Positions 13,484 to 21,200 of a stretch of DNA of 25,544 nucleotides are shown in pieces. The notes under the pieces are model-generated. The model was given only the letters and a program-made list of their open reading frames with translations. It did not search any database and was not told where the DNA came from. How positions within the stretch are numbered: position 1 is the stretch's first letter; each line of letters begins with the position of its first letter. The translations under genes were made by a program, and so were the position numbers. This DNA is from Bacteroidales bacterium (lineage in GTDB: Bacteria > Bacteroidota > Bacteroidia > Bacteroidales > Muribaculaceae), in contig SFOK01000014.1 in assembly GCA_004552395.1 (NCBI GenBank), forward strand, positions 1 through 25,544, in the 5' to 3' direction.

Positions 13484-13960
13484 ATGAACATACTGATAAT
13501 CAACGGACCCAACCTGAATCTGCTCGGCGAGCGCGAGCCCGAAGTATACGGCTCGGCACCCTTCGAGAGTTATCTCGACGAGCTGGCCGATATATATCCT
13601 GCGGCCGACATACGTTTCTTCCAGAGCAATTCCGAGGGCGAGATTATCGACGCGCTTCATGCGGCCGGTGCGCTCAACCCCAACCTGAACCTGCGGGCCG
13701 CAAGCCTGACCACACGCATAGAGCCGGCTGACGGTATCATACTCAACGCCGGCGCCTATACCCACACCTCCTACGCCATAGCCGACGCCATAGCGGCCAT
13801 ACAAGTGCCTGTGGTCGAGGTGCATATATCAAACCCGGCGGCTCGCGAGGAGTTCCGGCGCAAGTCGGTGATCGCCCCGGTCTGCAAAGGAACCATAGCC
13901 GGATTCGGCCTCACATCTTACCGTCTCGCCATAGAGGCTTTCTTCTCGGCGCAGGAATGA
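13484..13960 (+). CDS. aroQ: 3-dehydroquinate dehydratase, type II
   Basis: Converts 3-dehydroquinate to 3-dehydroshikimate in the shikimate pathway; the type II enzyme forms dodecamers. The 158-residue product begins MNILIINGPNLNLLG, with Arg17 and Tyr22 (REPEVYG) as catalytic residues, then FQSNSEGEIID, ILNAGAYTHTS, and His114 in EVHISN. It is longer than the common ~140-150 residues because of an extra segment of about 12 residues (ALNPNLNLRAASLTTRI region) before the ILNAGAY strand. Part of the cysS-aroQ-methyltransferase run; its stop overlaps the next start by 4 bp (ATGA), implying translational coupling. Confidence 0.95.
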   Translation: MNILIINGPNLNLLGEREPEVYGSAPFESYLDELADIYPAADIRFFQSNSEGEIIDALHAAGALNPNLNLRAASLTTRIEPADGIILNAGAYTHTSYAIADAIAAIQVPVVEVHISNPAAREEFRRKSVIAPVCKGTIAGFGLTSYRLAIEAFFSAQE

Positions 13961-14604
13961 AAGCGGAGATTGCCGACTATATTCTCGCCCGGTCGGGCCC
14001 GGAGCCGGAATGGCTTCGGAGCATCGACCACCGCACTCACCTGCGGCTGCTCAACCCGCGCATGTGCTCGGGCCATTACCAGGGAAGGTTGCTCAAACTG
14101 CTCACCGAGATGATACGTCCGCAGCGGGTGCTGGAGCTCGGCACCTACTCCGGTTATTCGGCGCTCTGCATAGCCGAGGGACTCGGCGAGAGCGCCCGGC
14201 TTCACACCGTTGAGATCAACGACGAGCTCTCCGATTTCATAGCCGATTCACTGGCCGGAGCTCCCGCGGAGATATCCGGCAAGATCGAGGTGCATTTCGG
14301 TGACGCGCTGAAGGTGATCCCGCAGCTCGGCGGCAGCTGGGACATGGTCTTCATGGACGCCGACAAACGCCTTTACAGCAGCTATATCGACCTGCTCCTG
14401 CCGCGCCTGGCACCCGGCGGATGGATCATAGCCGACAACACGCTCTGGGACGGCAATATACTCGACCCGGCCCACGACCGCGACCCGCAGACTCGCGCCA
14501 TCCGCGCTTTCAACGACCGCGTTGCCGCCGACCCGCGCCTGCAGTCGCTCATCATCCCTCTGCGCGACGGCCTCACGCTCATAACCGCCGCCAAGTCCCT
14601 CTAA
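13957..14604 (+). CDS. Class I SAM-dependent O-methyltransferase (YrrM/COMT-like)
   Basis: A 215-residue cytoplasmic methyltransferase of the O-methyltransferase family 3 type. SAM-binding motif I is ELGTYSGYSAL at 60-70, the acidic HTVEIN end of strand 2 follows, and the metal/substrate motifs are DADK at 134-137 and DN at 160-161 (IIADNTLWDG), as in catechol-type and YrrM tRNA hydroxyuridine methyltransferases. The substrate is not determined; a tRNA wobble-uridine role is plausible for bacterial relatives of this length. It overlaps aroQ by 4 bp and is the last gene of this run. Confidence 0.9.
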   Translation: MKAEIADYILARSGPEPEWLRSIDHRTHLRLLNPRMCSGHYQGRLLKLLTEMIRPQRVLELGTYSGYSALCIAEGLGESARLHTVEINDELSDFIADSLAGAPAEISGKIEVHFGDALKVIPQLGGSWDMVFMDADKRLYSSYIDLLLPRLAPGGWIIADNTLWDGNILDPAHDRDPQTRAIRAFNDRVAADPRLQSLIIPLRDGLTLITAAKSL

Positions 14605-14633
14605 ACCGTCGCCTTCCCCCCACACACGGCCGC

Positions 14634-14668
14634 AAAAAACGCTGCCCGGGGAGATGCCTCAGGCAGCG
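14634..14668 (-). terminator. Intrinsic terminator of the HdeD-like gene
   Basis: On the minus strand, CGCTGCC (14668-14662) pairs with GGCAGCG (14646-14640), followed by six T residues (14639-14634). It lies about 80 bp beyond the HdeD-like stop codon. It also sits just after the convergent methyltransferase gene but lacks a T-run on the plus strand. Confidence 0.75.
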
Positions 14669-14749
14669 CAAATACTGTATCTTAAGTCTATTATCAGGGA
14701 ATTCTATCCTTGAGCCGATAATCCGGAATGATCATCCGAAACTCAACAA

Positions 14750-15319
14750 TCAGGGAAGATCATCCGTGATGCTCCGGACCTTGAAGGAGAGGAACATTCT
14801 GTAAAGTCCGAAGAGGCAGAGAGAGCATCCGATCCAGAGCCAGCCCAGGATTCCGCCGAGCAGAGGCACTGTGAGGAAATAGATGCCGGCCACGATTGTG
14901 AGGGCGAGCAGAATCACCATGAAGATTGTCCACCCAAGCGAATATCTGGAGAAGAAAAGCGCCTCGCTCACAGAGCAGATAGCCGAGACAAGCACCCAGA
15001 TGCCCATGGCATAAGCGAAAGCTACGGCGAGTGTGGCTGCGGGCATGGTGAAGAGCCAGATTCCGCAGATGATCTCTATCAGACCGAGTGTGAGCGACCA
15101 CCCCCAGTTGCCGTTTACCGAAGAATTGGTGTAGGCATAGCAGAGATTGAGCGCGCCGGCCACCGTGATGCAGCCTGCGAACACATAAGAGAAAACTTCC
15201 AGAGAGACGGCCGGAGCTATAAAGCACCATACGCCGAGGGCGATACAGAGAAGGCCGGTGATCAGAGGCACCCACCAGATTTTATGCAGGCGGCTGATCG
15301 TTTGTTGTGTCTGATTCAT
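14750..15319 (-). CDS. HdeD/DUF308 family membrane protein
   Basis: A 189-residue integral membrane protein with six predicted hydrophobic helices and short loops. It begins MNQTQQTISRLHKIWWVPLI and shows the family pattern of repeated GxxxIxxGIW(L/C)F-like helices (LLCIALGVWCFIAP, LIEIICGIWLFTMP). HdeD in enterobacteria is linked to acid resistance; most Bacteroidetes members have no known function. There is no signal peptide. It lies 165 bp downstream of the esterase gene on the same strand; a terminator at 14634-14668 closes it. The call rests on hydrophobicity and helix pattern. Confidence 0.85.
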   Translation of the reverse strand: MNQTQQTISRLHKIWWVPLITGLLCIALGVWCFIAPAVSLEVFSYVFAGCITVAGALNLCYAYTNSSVNGNWGWSLTLGLIEIICGIWLFTMPAATLAVAFAYAMGIWVLVSAICSVSEALFFSRYSLGWTIFMVILLALTIVAGIYFLTVPLLGGILGWLWIGCSLCLFGLYRMFLSFKVRSITDDLP

Positions 15320-15399
15320 AGCAATAAATAATTTAGTTAGATTCCTTTTCTTTACCGGAATAGAGGAGAGTGTTTCAACCGGTTTGTTATCACTACAAC

Positions 15400-15430
15400 G
15401 CCTTCCGCCGAAGTTAGTTCAGCGGAAGGC
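15400..15430. repeat. Perfect 9-bp hairpin between the esterase and HdeD-like genes
   Basis: GCCTTCCGC (15400-15408) and GCGGAAGGC (15422-15430) with a 13-nt loop. On the minus strand it lies 55 bp after the esterase stop and has no T-run behind it, so it could be a weak terminator, an mRNA-stabilising stem or a processing site separating the two genes. Confidence 0.55.
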
Positions 15431-15484
15431 GCCATGATTTTGCATTAAGACAGTTTTTTCAGAGAGGGAAAGCCTCCTCCTTTT

Positions 15485-16357
15485 TTAAAGAGGGAAGACC
15501 TCTTCGCGGAGCCACTTGTCGAGCTCGGCGCTCCATTCCGGCTTATAGACGAACGAGTCGTTGAAGCTCCAGGCATGCGAGCCTACGGGATACACATGGA
15601 GCGACGACATGACGCCTGCCGCGGTCAGCGCCTCGAAATAGCCGAGCGAATTCTGCACGGGGACCAGGTCATCGTCGGCCGAGACGGCTATGAAGGCTTT
15701 CGGCGTATCTTTTGTCACCTGCTTCTCGTTGCTGAAAAGCTCTATGAGATCCTTCGAGGGGTTCTCTCCGAGCAGATTCTCGCGCGAACCGCCGTGGGAA
15801 GTGTATTTGTCCATAGTAATCACAGGATAAATAAGCACCTGAAAAGCCGGACGTGTCTCGGGCGACGAGTAATGAGTGGCCAGCGTGGAAGCCAAGTGGC
15901 CGCCTGCCGAGAAGCCCATGATACCGATCATGTCGGGGTTGAGGCCCCACTCGGAGGCGTGGGCGCGCATGATGCGCATGGCCTGCTCTGCGTCGGCGAG
16001 AGGCACCTCGTAGTGCCCCTTGTTCGGCATGCGGTAGCGAAGCACAGCGAAGGTAATGCCGCGCACATTCATCCACTGCGCGAGCTGATGCCCTTCGTGC
16101 CAGAGGGCCACGCCATAGTAACCGCCGCCGGGGCAGCTGATGAGGCCCGTGCCGTTGGGCTTGGCGGCCGGATAGACATAGAGGAGCGCCTCAGCCGTGT
16201 GACATTCCATCACACCCTCCTTCGTCTCGTCGGCTTTCGTGAAGCCGTTGTCGCAGGGAGCGCCGTCAGGCCAGAGAGGTATCACTATCGGATCTTCCGC
16301 ACGGGAGGCGAAAGAAATTGCAAGCAGCAGCAAAAGGGTTGAGATTACTTTTTTCAT
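15485..16357 (-). CDS. Exported alpha/beta-hydrolase (esterase, BD-FAE/acetyl-esterase-like)
   Basis: A 290-residue secreted hydrolase; the signal peptide covers about residues 1-20 (cleavage after SRA). The oxyanion-hole segment is PGGGY at 76-80, the nucleophile elbow GFSAGG has Ser150, and Asp230 (SADDDLVP) and His261 (GSHAW) complete the triad. The layout matches Bacteroidetes acetyl-xylan/feruloyl-type esterases and other polysaccharide deacylases. No xylanase gene lies nearby, so the natural ester is unknown. It has its own promoter (16450-16481). Confidence 0.88.
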   Translation of the reverse strand: MKKVISTLLLLLAISFASRAEDPIVIPLWPDGAPCDNGFTKADETKEGVMECHTAEALLYVYPAAKPNGTGLISCPGGGYYGVALWHEGHQLAQWMNVRGITFAVLRYRMPNKGHYEVPLADAEQAMRIMRAHASEWGLNPDMIGIMGFSAGGHLASTLATHYSSPETRPAFQVLIYPVITMDKYTSHGGSRENLLGENPSKDLIELFSNEKQVTKDTPKAFIAVSADDDLVPVQNSLGYFEALTAAGVMSSLHVYPVGSHAWSFNDSFVYKPEWSAELDKWLREEVFPL

Positions 16358-16449
16358 GCCGTTTGATTGTCAGGTGGTTATAAAATATGATTATTCAGGT
16401 GTATTTTACGTTTTGAATTTTTTGAAAATCGGTGAATACAGCGGGACCA

Positions 16450-16481
16450 TAAAGTTACTCATTTTGGCCGAAAACGCCAAA
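16450..16481 (-). promoter_or_regulatory. Probable promoter of the esterase gene
   Basis: On the minus strand, TTTG (16481-16478), a 20-bp spacer and TAACTTTA (16457-16450) match the Bacteroidetes promoter except for the last base of the -7 box. The leader to the ATG at 16357 would be about 85 nt. Confidence 0.55.
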
Positions 16482-16510
16482 TCCGCCCCCCAAAGCTTCC
16501 CTAAGCTTCC

Positions 16511-16555
16511 ATAAGCCACATAAGCCACATAAGCTACATAAGCTACATAAGCCTC
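16511..16555. repeat. Five 9-bp tandem units (ATAAGCCAC-type)
   Basis: Units at 16511, 16520, 16529, 16538 and 16547: ATAAGCCAC twice, ATAAGCTAC twice, then ATAAGCCTC. Just upstream (16491-16510) two 10-bp units, CAAAGCTTCC and CTAAGCTTCC, extend the pattern. The array lies about 30 bp upstream of the esterase promoter in the divergent esterase/PAP2 region (16358-16742), which otherwise holds only the elements listed separately. Confidence 0.8.
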
Positions 16556-16572
16556 TTCCGTCCGGCGGCGCG

Positions 16573-16605
16573 AAAATAAAAAAACCCGGCATAAACAATT
16601 GCCGG
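16573..16605 (-). terminator. Minus-strand terminator-like hairpin without an obvious gene
   Basis: On the minus strand, CCGGC (16605-16601), a 10-nt loop, GCCGG (16590-16586), then G and a T7 run (16584-16578) followed by ATTTT. The form is that of an intrinsic terminator. No minus-strand gene lies upstream of it (16606-22954 is all plus-strand genes), so it would stop antisense transcription before the esterase promoter or end an undetected transcript. Confidence 0.5.
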
Positions 16606-16742
16606 CCCCGAATCGTTAATAAATATGAACGTCGCAGACCGGTCCTTTTTCCGACACAGAAAGCCGTCCTTTTCCCGGCTCAGACTGATGTTGTTAGCCA
16701 TTTATAATCTTACCTGAAGCCTCATTTTTAATTCAATAAACT

Positions 16743-17573
16743 ATGAAAAGATTTTTCCTCCGCGGCTTTATGCTGCTCTCCGTGGCGATGATGGCCCTGT
16801 GCGCTACCGCACAAGATAAAAAAGTCAAAGACCACACCACCCAGCCCGACCTCTTCTTCCTCACCGAAGGCGAGGCTCCCAACAGCCTCTATCTTCTCCC
16901 CGGACCTCCCGAAGGCGGATCTATCCTCTTCCTATACGATAAGGAACGCTATGACTGGGGCAAGCTCCAGCGCAAGACTCCGCGCGGAGATCAGGCCGCG
17001 AGCGATGCCAATGTGAGCGGCGACGGTGTACCCAAAGCGTTCTCCGAAGCCTTCGGCATAGAGATCACTCCCGAAAATACACCGGAGATTTACAAGCTCG
17101 TGCTCGGCATGCGCGAGGATGCCGGCGACCTTGCCACTCGCGAAGCCAAGAATTACTATAACCGCACACGTCCCTTCAGCTTCTTCGAGGAGGAGACCTG
17201 CAACCCCGCACAGCAGGCTGAACTCTCCACCAACGGTTCGTATCCTTCAGGCCACACATCCATAGGCTGGGCCACGGCACTCGTGCTCGCGGAGCTCAAC
17301 CCCGACCGTCAGAATGAGATCCTCAAACGCGGCTACGAGATGGGCCAAAGCCGTGTGATCTGCGGCTACCATTTCCAGAGCGATGTGGACGCTGCCCGTC
17401 TTGTGGCAGCAGGCGTAGTTGCCCGCCTCCATGCCGACGAAGGTTTCCAGAAACAGCTTGAGAAAGCCCGCAAGGAATTCAACCGCCTCGAGAAAGAGGG
17501 TAAGGTGAAACCTTCAGATCTCGTGCTCACGAACGAGGCTATCATGGCCGACAAGATTTACAACGCTGAATAA
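16743..17573 (+). CDS. Exported class A acid phosphatase (PAP2 family)
   Basis: A 276-residue phosphatase; the signal peptide ends ATA at about residue 23. The three PAP2/class A motifs are intact: Lys136 with Arg143-Pro144 (KNYYNRTRP), PSGH at 168-171, and Ser203-Arg204, His210 and Asp214 (SRVICGYHFQSD). His210 is the expected nucleophile and His171 the acid. Family members remove phosphate from many organic monoesters in the periplasm (PhoN/PhoC-like). A Lys/Glu-rich helical tail (~230-276) follows the catalytic domain. The OprO/P-like porin gene lies 285 bp downstream on the same strand. Confidence 0.92.
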   Translation: MKRFFLRGFMLLSVAMMALCATAQDKKVKDHTTQPDLFFLTEGEAPNSLYLLPGPPEGGSILFLYDKERYDWGKLQRKTPRGDQAASDANVSGDGVPKAFSEAFGIEITPENTPEIYKLVLGMREDAGDLATREAKNYYNRTRPFSFFEEETCNPAQQAELSTNGSYPSGHTSIGWATALVLAELNPDRQNEILKRGYEMGQSRVICGYHFQSDVDAARLVAAGVVARLHADEGFQKQLEKARKEFNRLEKEGKVKPSDLVLTNEAIMADKIYNAE

Positions 17574-17736
17574 CCCTCTTCCACGGGCTAACGGCGCAGT
17601 CCGACCGGTTGCCGGAACGGAGAAGCCCTCCTGACAGAGGCGTTTCCGGCCTTGCATACGCTCCGGCTGCCGCCTGCGCCGGGAGTCCATCCCTTCGGGG
17701 TGTAAACCCGTAGAAGACGCGATATCAGGACCCTCT

Positions 17737-17826
17737 CTCATACAGTATTCTTACATACCGTATCTCTACATACGGTATTCTTACATACCGCATCCTCGCA
17801 TACGGTATCTTTACATAGAGTATCCT
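17737..17826. repeat. Six 15-bp tandem units with an ATACnGTAT core
   Basis: Six consecutive 15-bp units start at 17737, 17752, 17767, 17782, 17797 and 17812. Most contain the odd palindrome ATAC-C/G-GTAT, for example TACATACCGTAT and TACATACGGTAT, with variable last bases; the first and last units are more degenerate (ATACAGTAT, ATAGAGTAT). The array ends 32 bp before the porin ATG and therefore overlaps its promoter/leader. The palindromic core suits repeated binding by a dimeric regulator; a slippage-prone repeat is an alternative. Confidence 0.85.
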
Positions 17827-17858
17827 TTGATAATCAGTCTTACCAATTCCTCATTGTT

Positions 17859-19127
17859 ATGAAAAAATTATACCTCACAGTCTGCATGCTTGCTCCGTTA
17901 GCCGCCATGGCCAGCGAGGCACCGGCCGCCGCTCCCGCCACCGAGCCGGCCGAGACTTCAGCCGACGGCACTTCGGAAATCATGATTGCCGAAACACCCA
18001 CAAAAGTGAAACTCATGATAGCGAGCGACGCCGCAGCCGCCGCAGAGCCCGACAACGTAGTAGTGATCCAGCCCACAGGCCGTATCCTTCTCGACGGTGC
18101 CATCTACGCCACCAACGATGACGAGTTCAAGGCCGGTGTCGCAATCCCCGACTTCCGCGCCGGCGTCAAATTCCGCTACGGCAAGTGGAAAGCCAAAGTC
18201 GACGTGGGCTATGCTTACGGCAAAGTAGGTATGAAAGATGTCTTCATGGAATACGATTTCACACCCAACTTTCTGATCAGGATGGGTAGCTTCATACACC
18301 AGTTCGGCCTTCAGAGCGCCACAAGCTCGTCGATGAAGGTCAGCATGGAGGAGCCTACCTCCAACGAGGCTTTCAACTTCTCGCGTATGCTCGGTGCAAT
18401 GGCCGTCTACGACAAGGGCGACTTCTTCGGCACCCTCTCTCTCAATGTGGAGTCCGGTGCCATGAACTATCGCGCCAACGACATGGGCAAACAGGGCTGG
18501 GGCGGCCTCACACGTCTCGTCTGGCGCCCGCTCCACGACAACGGCTCCGTGGTGCAGGTCGGCTTCTCGTTTGCCGGTCAGAGTGCCACCTACAACGCCG
18601 ACAAGGAGCTTAACCACCGCAGCGTGACCTTAGGTGCCAACTTCCCCACACGTGTGAACCGCGTCAGCGCAGTGGGCGCTCTGGTCACCGATGCCAGCAA
18701 CACCATACGCTTCACTCCTGAGCTCCTCCTCAACTACGGCCGTGTGGCTCTCGAGACTCAGTATTACTTCCTGCAGGCCAACCGCCACAACGACCTTCCC
18801 GCCTACAAAGCATGGGGCGCCTACGGCATGATCCGCGGTCTCGCCATCGGCGACACTTACAAATACAGCCACGCCGACGCCGGTCTGGCCACACCTTCGC
18901 CCAAGTCGCTCGAGCTCGTGCTGCTCTATAACTACACCAACATGAGCTGCAAGGACGCCGGTATCTTCGGCGGCCGCATGAACGATATCTCGCTCACAGC
19001 CAACTGGTATATCAACAAATTCATGATCTGGCGTGTACGCGCCGGTTACAGCCACCGCTTCGACCGCGCCGGTATGCCCGACGTGAACCTCGGCGCCTTC
19101 CAGACCCGTCTGCAGGTTATCTTCTGA
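17859..19127 (+). CDS. OprO/OprP-like outer-membrane porin
   Basis: A 422-residue outer-membrane protein. The signal peptide ends AMA (about residue 18), followed by an Ala/Pro/Glu-rich linker to about residue 65. The rest is a beta-barrel of alternating hydrophobic strands that starts GRILLDGAIYA and includes DVFMEYDFTPNFLIRMGSF, a segment characteristic of the Porin_O_P family. It ends in phenylalanine (LQVIF), as expected for BAM-dependent insertion. Pseudomonas OprP/OprO pass phosphate and polyphosphate; many Bacteroidetes relatives have no known solute. The gene follows the acid phosphatase gene and is preceded by the 15-bp palindromic array; a strong terminator follows. Confidence 0.82.
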   Translation: MKKLYLTVCMLAPLAAMASEAPAAAPATEPAETSADGTSEIMIAETPTKVKLMIASDAAAAAEPDNVVVIQPTGRILLDGAIYATNDDEFKAGVAIPDFRAGVKFRYGKWKAKVDVGYAYGKVGMKDVFMEYDFTPNFLIRMGSFIHQFGLQSATSSSMKVSMEEPTSNEAFNFSRMLGAMAVYDKGDFFGTLSLNVESGAMNYRANDMGKQGWGGLTRLVWRPLHDNGSVVQVGFSFAGQSATYNADKELNHRSVTLGANFPTRVNRVSAVGALVTDASNTIRFTPELLLNYGRVALETQYYFLQANRHNDLPAYKAWGAYGMIRGLAIGDTYKYSHADAGLATPSPKSLELVLLYNYTNMSCKDAGIFGGRMNDISLTANWYINKFMIWRVRAGYSHRFDRAGMPDVNLGAFQTRLQVIF

Positions 19128-19165
19128 CGATACTCCTTTTCTTAACTGACACTTATATTACCCGC

Positions 19166-19204
19166 GCGTGCGGAGCCTTCCGGGCCCCGCACGCTCTCTT
19201 TTCT
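19166..19204 (+). terminator. Strong intrinsic terminator after the porin gene
   Basis: GCGTGCGG (19166-19173) pairs with CCGCACGC (19187-19194) over a loop that can add further pairs, followed by the T-rich tail TCTCTTTTC. It lies 38 bp beyond the porin stop codon. The rest of 19205-19447 carries the inverted repeats at 19313-19412 and the aspT leader. Confidence 0.85.
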
Positions 19205-19312
19205 GCTAAACCTAATTCGCATTGCGATTGTTTATCGTAGGTAAGCAGGCCCGACCCGGAGCCACGCGTCCGGCCGAACGCTTTCCCCGCCTCTGCTCAA
19301 GACCTCCAATCT

Positions 19313-19412
19313 TAAGCAATTCTCAGAAATTAGATGATATTAACTTTAACCGTAAGTCAAATAACTGCTTATGGAATCAAATTTCTATAAGCTAATTTCT
19401 TCGACTTACTTA
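19313..19412. repeat. 100-bp inverted-repeat element upstream of aspT
   Basis: End 19313-19333 (starts TAAGCAATTC, ends AGAAATTAG) is complementary at 17 of 21 positions to end 19392-19412 (CTAATTTCTTCGACTTACTT plus A). The ends belong to the same family as the 195-bp element before cysS; the interior is only 58 bp and AT-rich. It holds a promoter-like TAACTTTA at about 19341. It ends 36 bp before the aspT ATG. Confidence 0.5.
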
Positions 19413-19438
19413 TGTAAAAACAATATTATGTAAAAACA
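19411..19438 (+). repeat. Direct repeat in the aspT leader
   Basis: TATGTAAAAACA occurs at 19411-19422 and again at 19427-19438, a 16-bp period, directly before the aspT ATG at 19448. The A-rich content resembles Bacteroidetes ribosome-loading regions that lack a Shine-Dalgarno site. Confidence 0.55.
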
Positions 19439-19447
19439 CTGTAAACT

Positions 19448-21151
19448 ATGTCCTGGCTATTAGACACATTCCGCACGTACCCCTCTATTCCGATATTCCT
19501 CACAATCGGACTGGGATTTCTCATCGGGAAGCTTAAGTACAAAACGTTTTCATTGGGCACTGTCACCTCAGTGCTCCTTGTCGGCGTATTGGTGGGGCAG
19601 ATGAACATCCCTATCGGGGCCCCGCTCAAATCGCTCTTCTTCCTCATCTTCCTCTTCGCGATCGGCTACAAGTGCGGACCGCAGTTCGCCTCTGCGCTTA
19701 AGGGCCAGGGCATCAAGCAGTTGATTTTCGCCTGTGTGGTCTGTGTGCTCTGCCTTGCGGTCACATGGGCGTGCGCCAAGATCATGAACTACAATTCCGC
19801 CGAGGCAGCCGGTCTCTTCGCCGGAGCGCAGACTATCTCGGCTGTGATCGGCATAGGCACCGACACCATCGGCACTCTCTCGCTCCCGCCGGATACCAAG
19901 AAGGCCATGATCGACCTTATCCCGGTCTGCTATGCCGTCACCTACGTGTTCGGCACGATAGGCTCGGCATGGGTTCTCGGCAACATAGGTCCCGCTCTTC
20001 TCGGCGGGCTCAAGAAAGTTAAGGCGCAGACCAAAGAACTTGAAGCTCAGCTGAATCATTCGGATTTCTCGGACGATCCCGCCTTCATCAACGGCAACCG
20101 TCCCATCCTCTTCCGCGCTTACAAAGTGACAGCCGACTCATTTGCCGCACCGATGACTGTGGCCGACATCGAGGCTCATTTCGAAAAAGAGGGCAAGCGA
20201 ATCTTCGTGGAGCGAGTGCGCCGGGCCGACGGCACAATAGCAGACAGTTCTCCGGCACTTGAGGTGAAACAGGGCGACGAGATAGTGCTCAGCGGTCGCC
20301 ACGAATTCATCGTTTCCGACGAGAGCTGGATCGGTCCTGAGATCAGCGATGCCAAACTCCTCTCCTTCCCCATGGAGAAGACCAGAGTGATGGTGATGAA
20401 GCGCACCGCCGGACTGACGGTGGACCGCCTGAGAGCCAAGCCTTTCATGTATGGCGTCATGATAGAGTCCATAAAACGTCAGGGCGGTGTCAGCATCCCG
20501 GTGCTTGCACAGACCGAGCTCATGCAGGGCGATATGCTTACCATTGTGGGTCTGCCTCAGGAAGTGAAACCGGCAGCCCGTGCCATAGGCGACGAGGTGC
20601 ATCCCACCACCGTCACAGACATGGTATTCGTTTCGCTCGCGATTGCCATCGGTGCGCTTGTGGGCGCTCTGACCCTCAGGATCGGCGATGTACCCATCAG
20701 CCTCTCCACAAGTGGCGGCGCACTTATCGCCGGCCTCTTCTTCGGCTGGCTGCGCACCAAGCATCCATCCACAGGCATCATCCCCGACTCCTCGCTGTGG
20801 CTCATGAATAACCTCGGCCTGAATATGTTCATAGCCGTAATCGGCATCCAGTGCGGCCCCACATTCGTGTCGGGTATCGAGCAAGTGGGCGTCATGCTCT
20901 TTGTGATGGGTATTGTGGCCACAACGGTGCCGCTCCTCATAGCTATGTTCCTTGGCGCCAAGGTGTTCAAATTCCACCCGGCTATAAATCTGGGCTGCTG
21001 CGCCGGTGCGCGGACCACCACAGCCTCCCTGGGTGCCATCACCTCGTCACTCAACAGCTCGCTGCCGGCTATGGGCTACACCGTGACTTACGCTATCGGC
21101 AACACACTGCTTATTCTGATGGGTGTGGCCATGGTGCTCCTGTTCGTGTGA
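19448..21151 (+). CDS. aspT: Aspartate:alanine exchanger, AAE family
   Basis: A 567-residue inner-membrane antiporter. Two hydrophobic halves (about residues 1-190 and 390-567, some ten helices in total) flank a cytoplasmic region of about 200 residues with two TrkA-C/RCK-C-like parts (PMTVADIEAHF..., VKQGDEIVLSG, and ELMQGDMLTIVG). This is the arrangement of AspT from Tetragenococcus, which exchanges external aspartate for internal alanine and so moves net charge. The next gene, 49 bp downstream, encodes aspartate 4-decarboxylase, which fixes the likely substrate pair much better than the sequence alone would. The ATG at 19448 follows an A-rich leader. Confidence 0.92.
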   Translation: MSWLLDTFRTYPSIPIFLTIGLGFLIGKLKYKTFSLGTVTSVLLVGVLVGQMNIPIGAPLKSLFFLIFLFAIGYKCGPQFASALKGQGIKQLIFACVVCVLCLAVTWACAKIMNYNSAEAAGLFAGAQTISAVIGIGTDTIGTLSLPPDTKKAMIDLIPVCYAVTYVFGTIGSAWVLGNIGPALLGGLKKVKAQTKELEAQLNHSDFSDDPAFINGNRPILFRAYKVTADSFAAPMTVADIEAHFEKEGKRIFVERVRRADGTIADSSPALEVKQGDEIVLSGRHEFIVSDESWIGPEISDAKLLSFPMEKTRVMVMKRTAGLTVDRLRAKPFMYGVMIESIKRQGGVSIPVLAQTELMQGDMLTIVGLPQEVKPAARAIGDEVHPTTVTDMVFVSLAIAIGALVGALTLRIGDVPISLSTSGGALIAGLFFGWLRTKHPSTGIIPDSSLWLMNNLGLNMFIAVIGIQCGPTFVSGIEQVGVMLFVMGIVATTVPLLIAMFLGAKVFKFHPAINLGCCAGARTTTASLGAITSSLNSSLPAMGYTVTYAIGNTLLILMGVAMVLLFV

Positions 21152-21200
21152 CCTCTCCCTCTGAGACAACCTCCAATCCAAACCTACTTAATTTTTTAAT

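Noticed and set aside
13957..13960. Overlap of aroQ and the methyltransferase as a frameshift or fusion
   Set aside because: It is a normal ATGA stop-start overlap; both products are complete.
17577..17736. GC-rich, self-complementary stretch after the PAP2 gene as a structured RNA or terminator
   Set aside because: Pairing such as GCCGGAACG with CGTTTCCGGC is imperfect, there is no T-run or promoter, and no known RNA family is recognisable.
17737..17826. Possible CRISPR array
   Set aside because: Units are 15 bp and contiguous without unique spacers, and no cas genes are present. The same reasoning excludes the 9-bp arrays.
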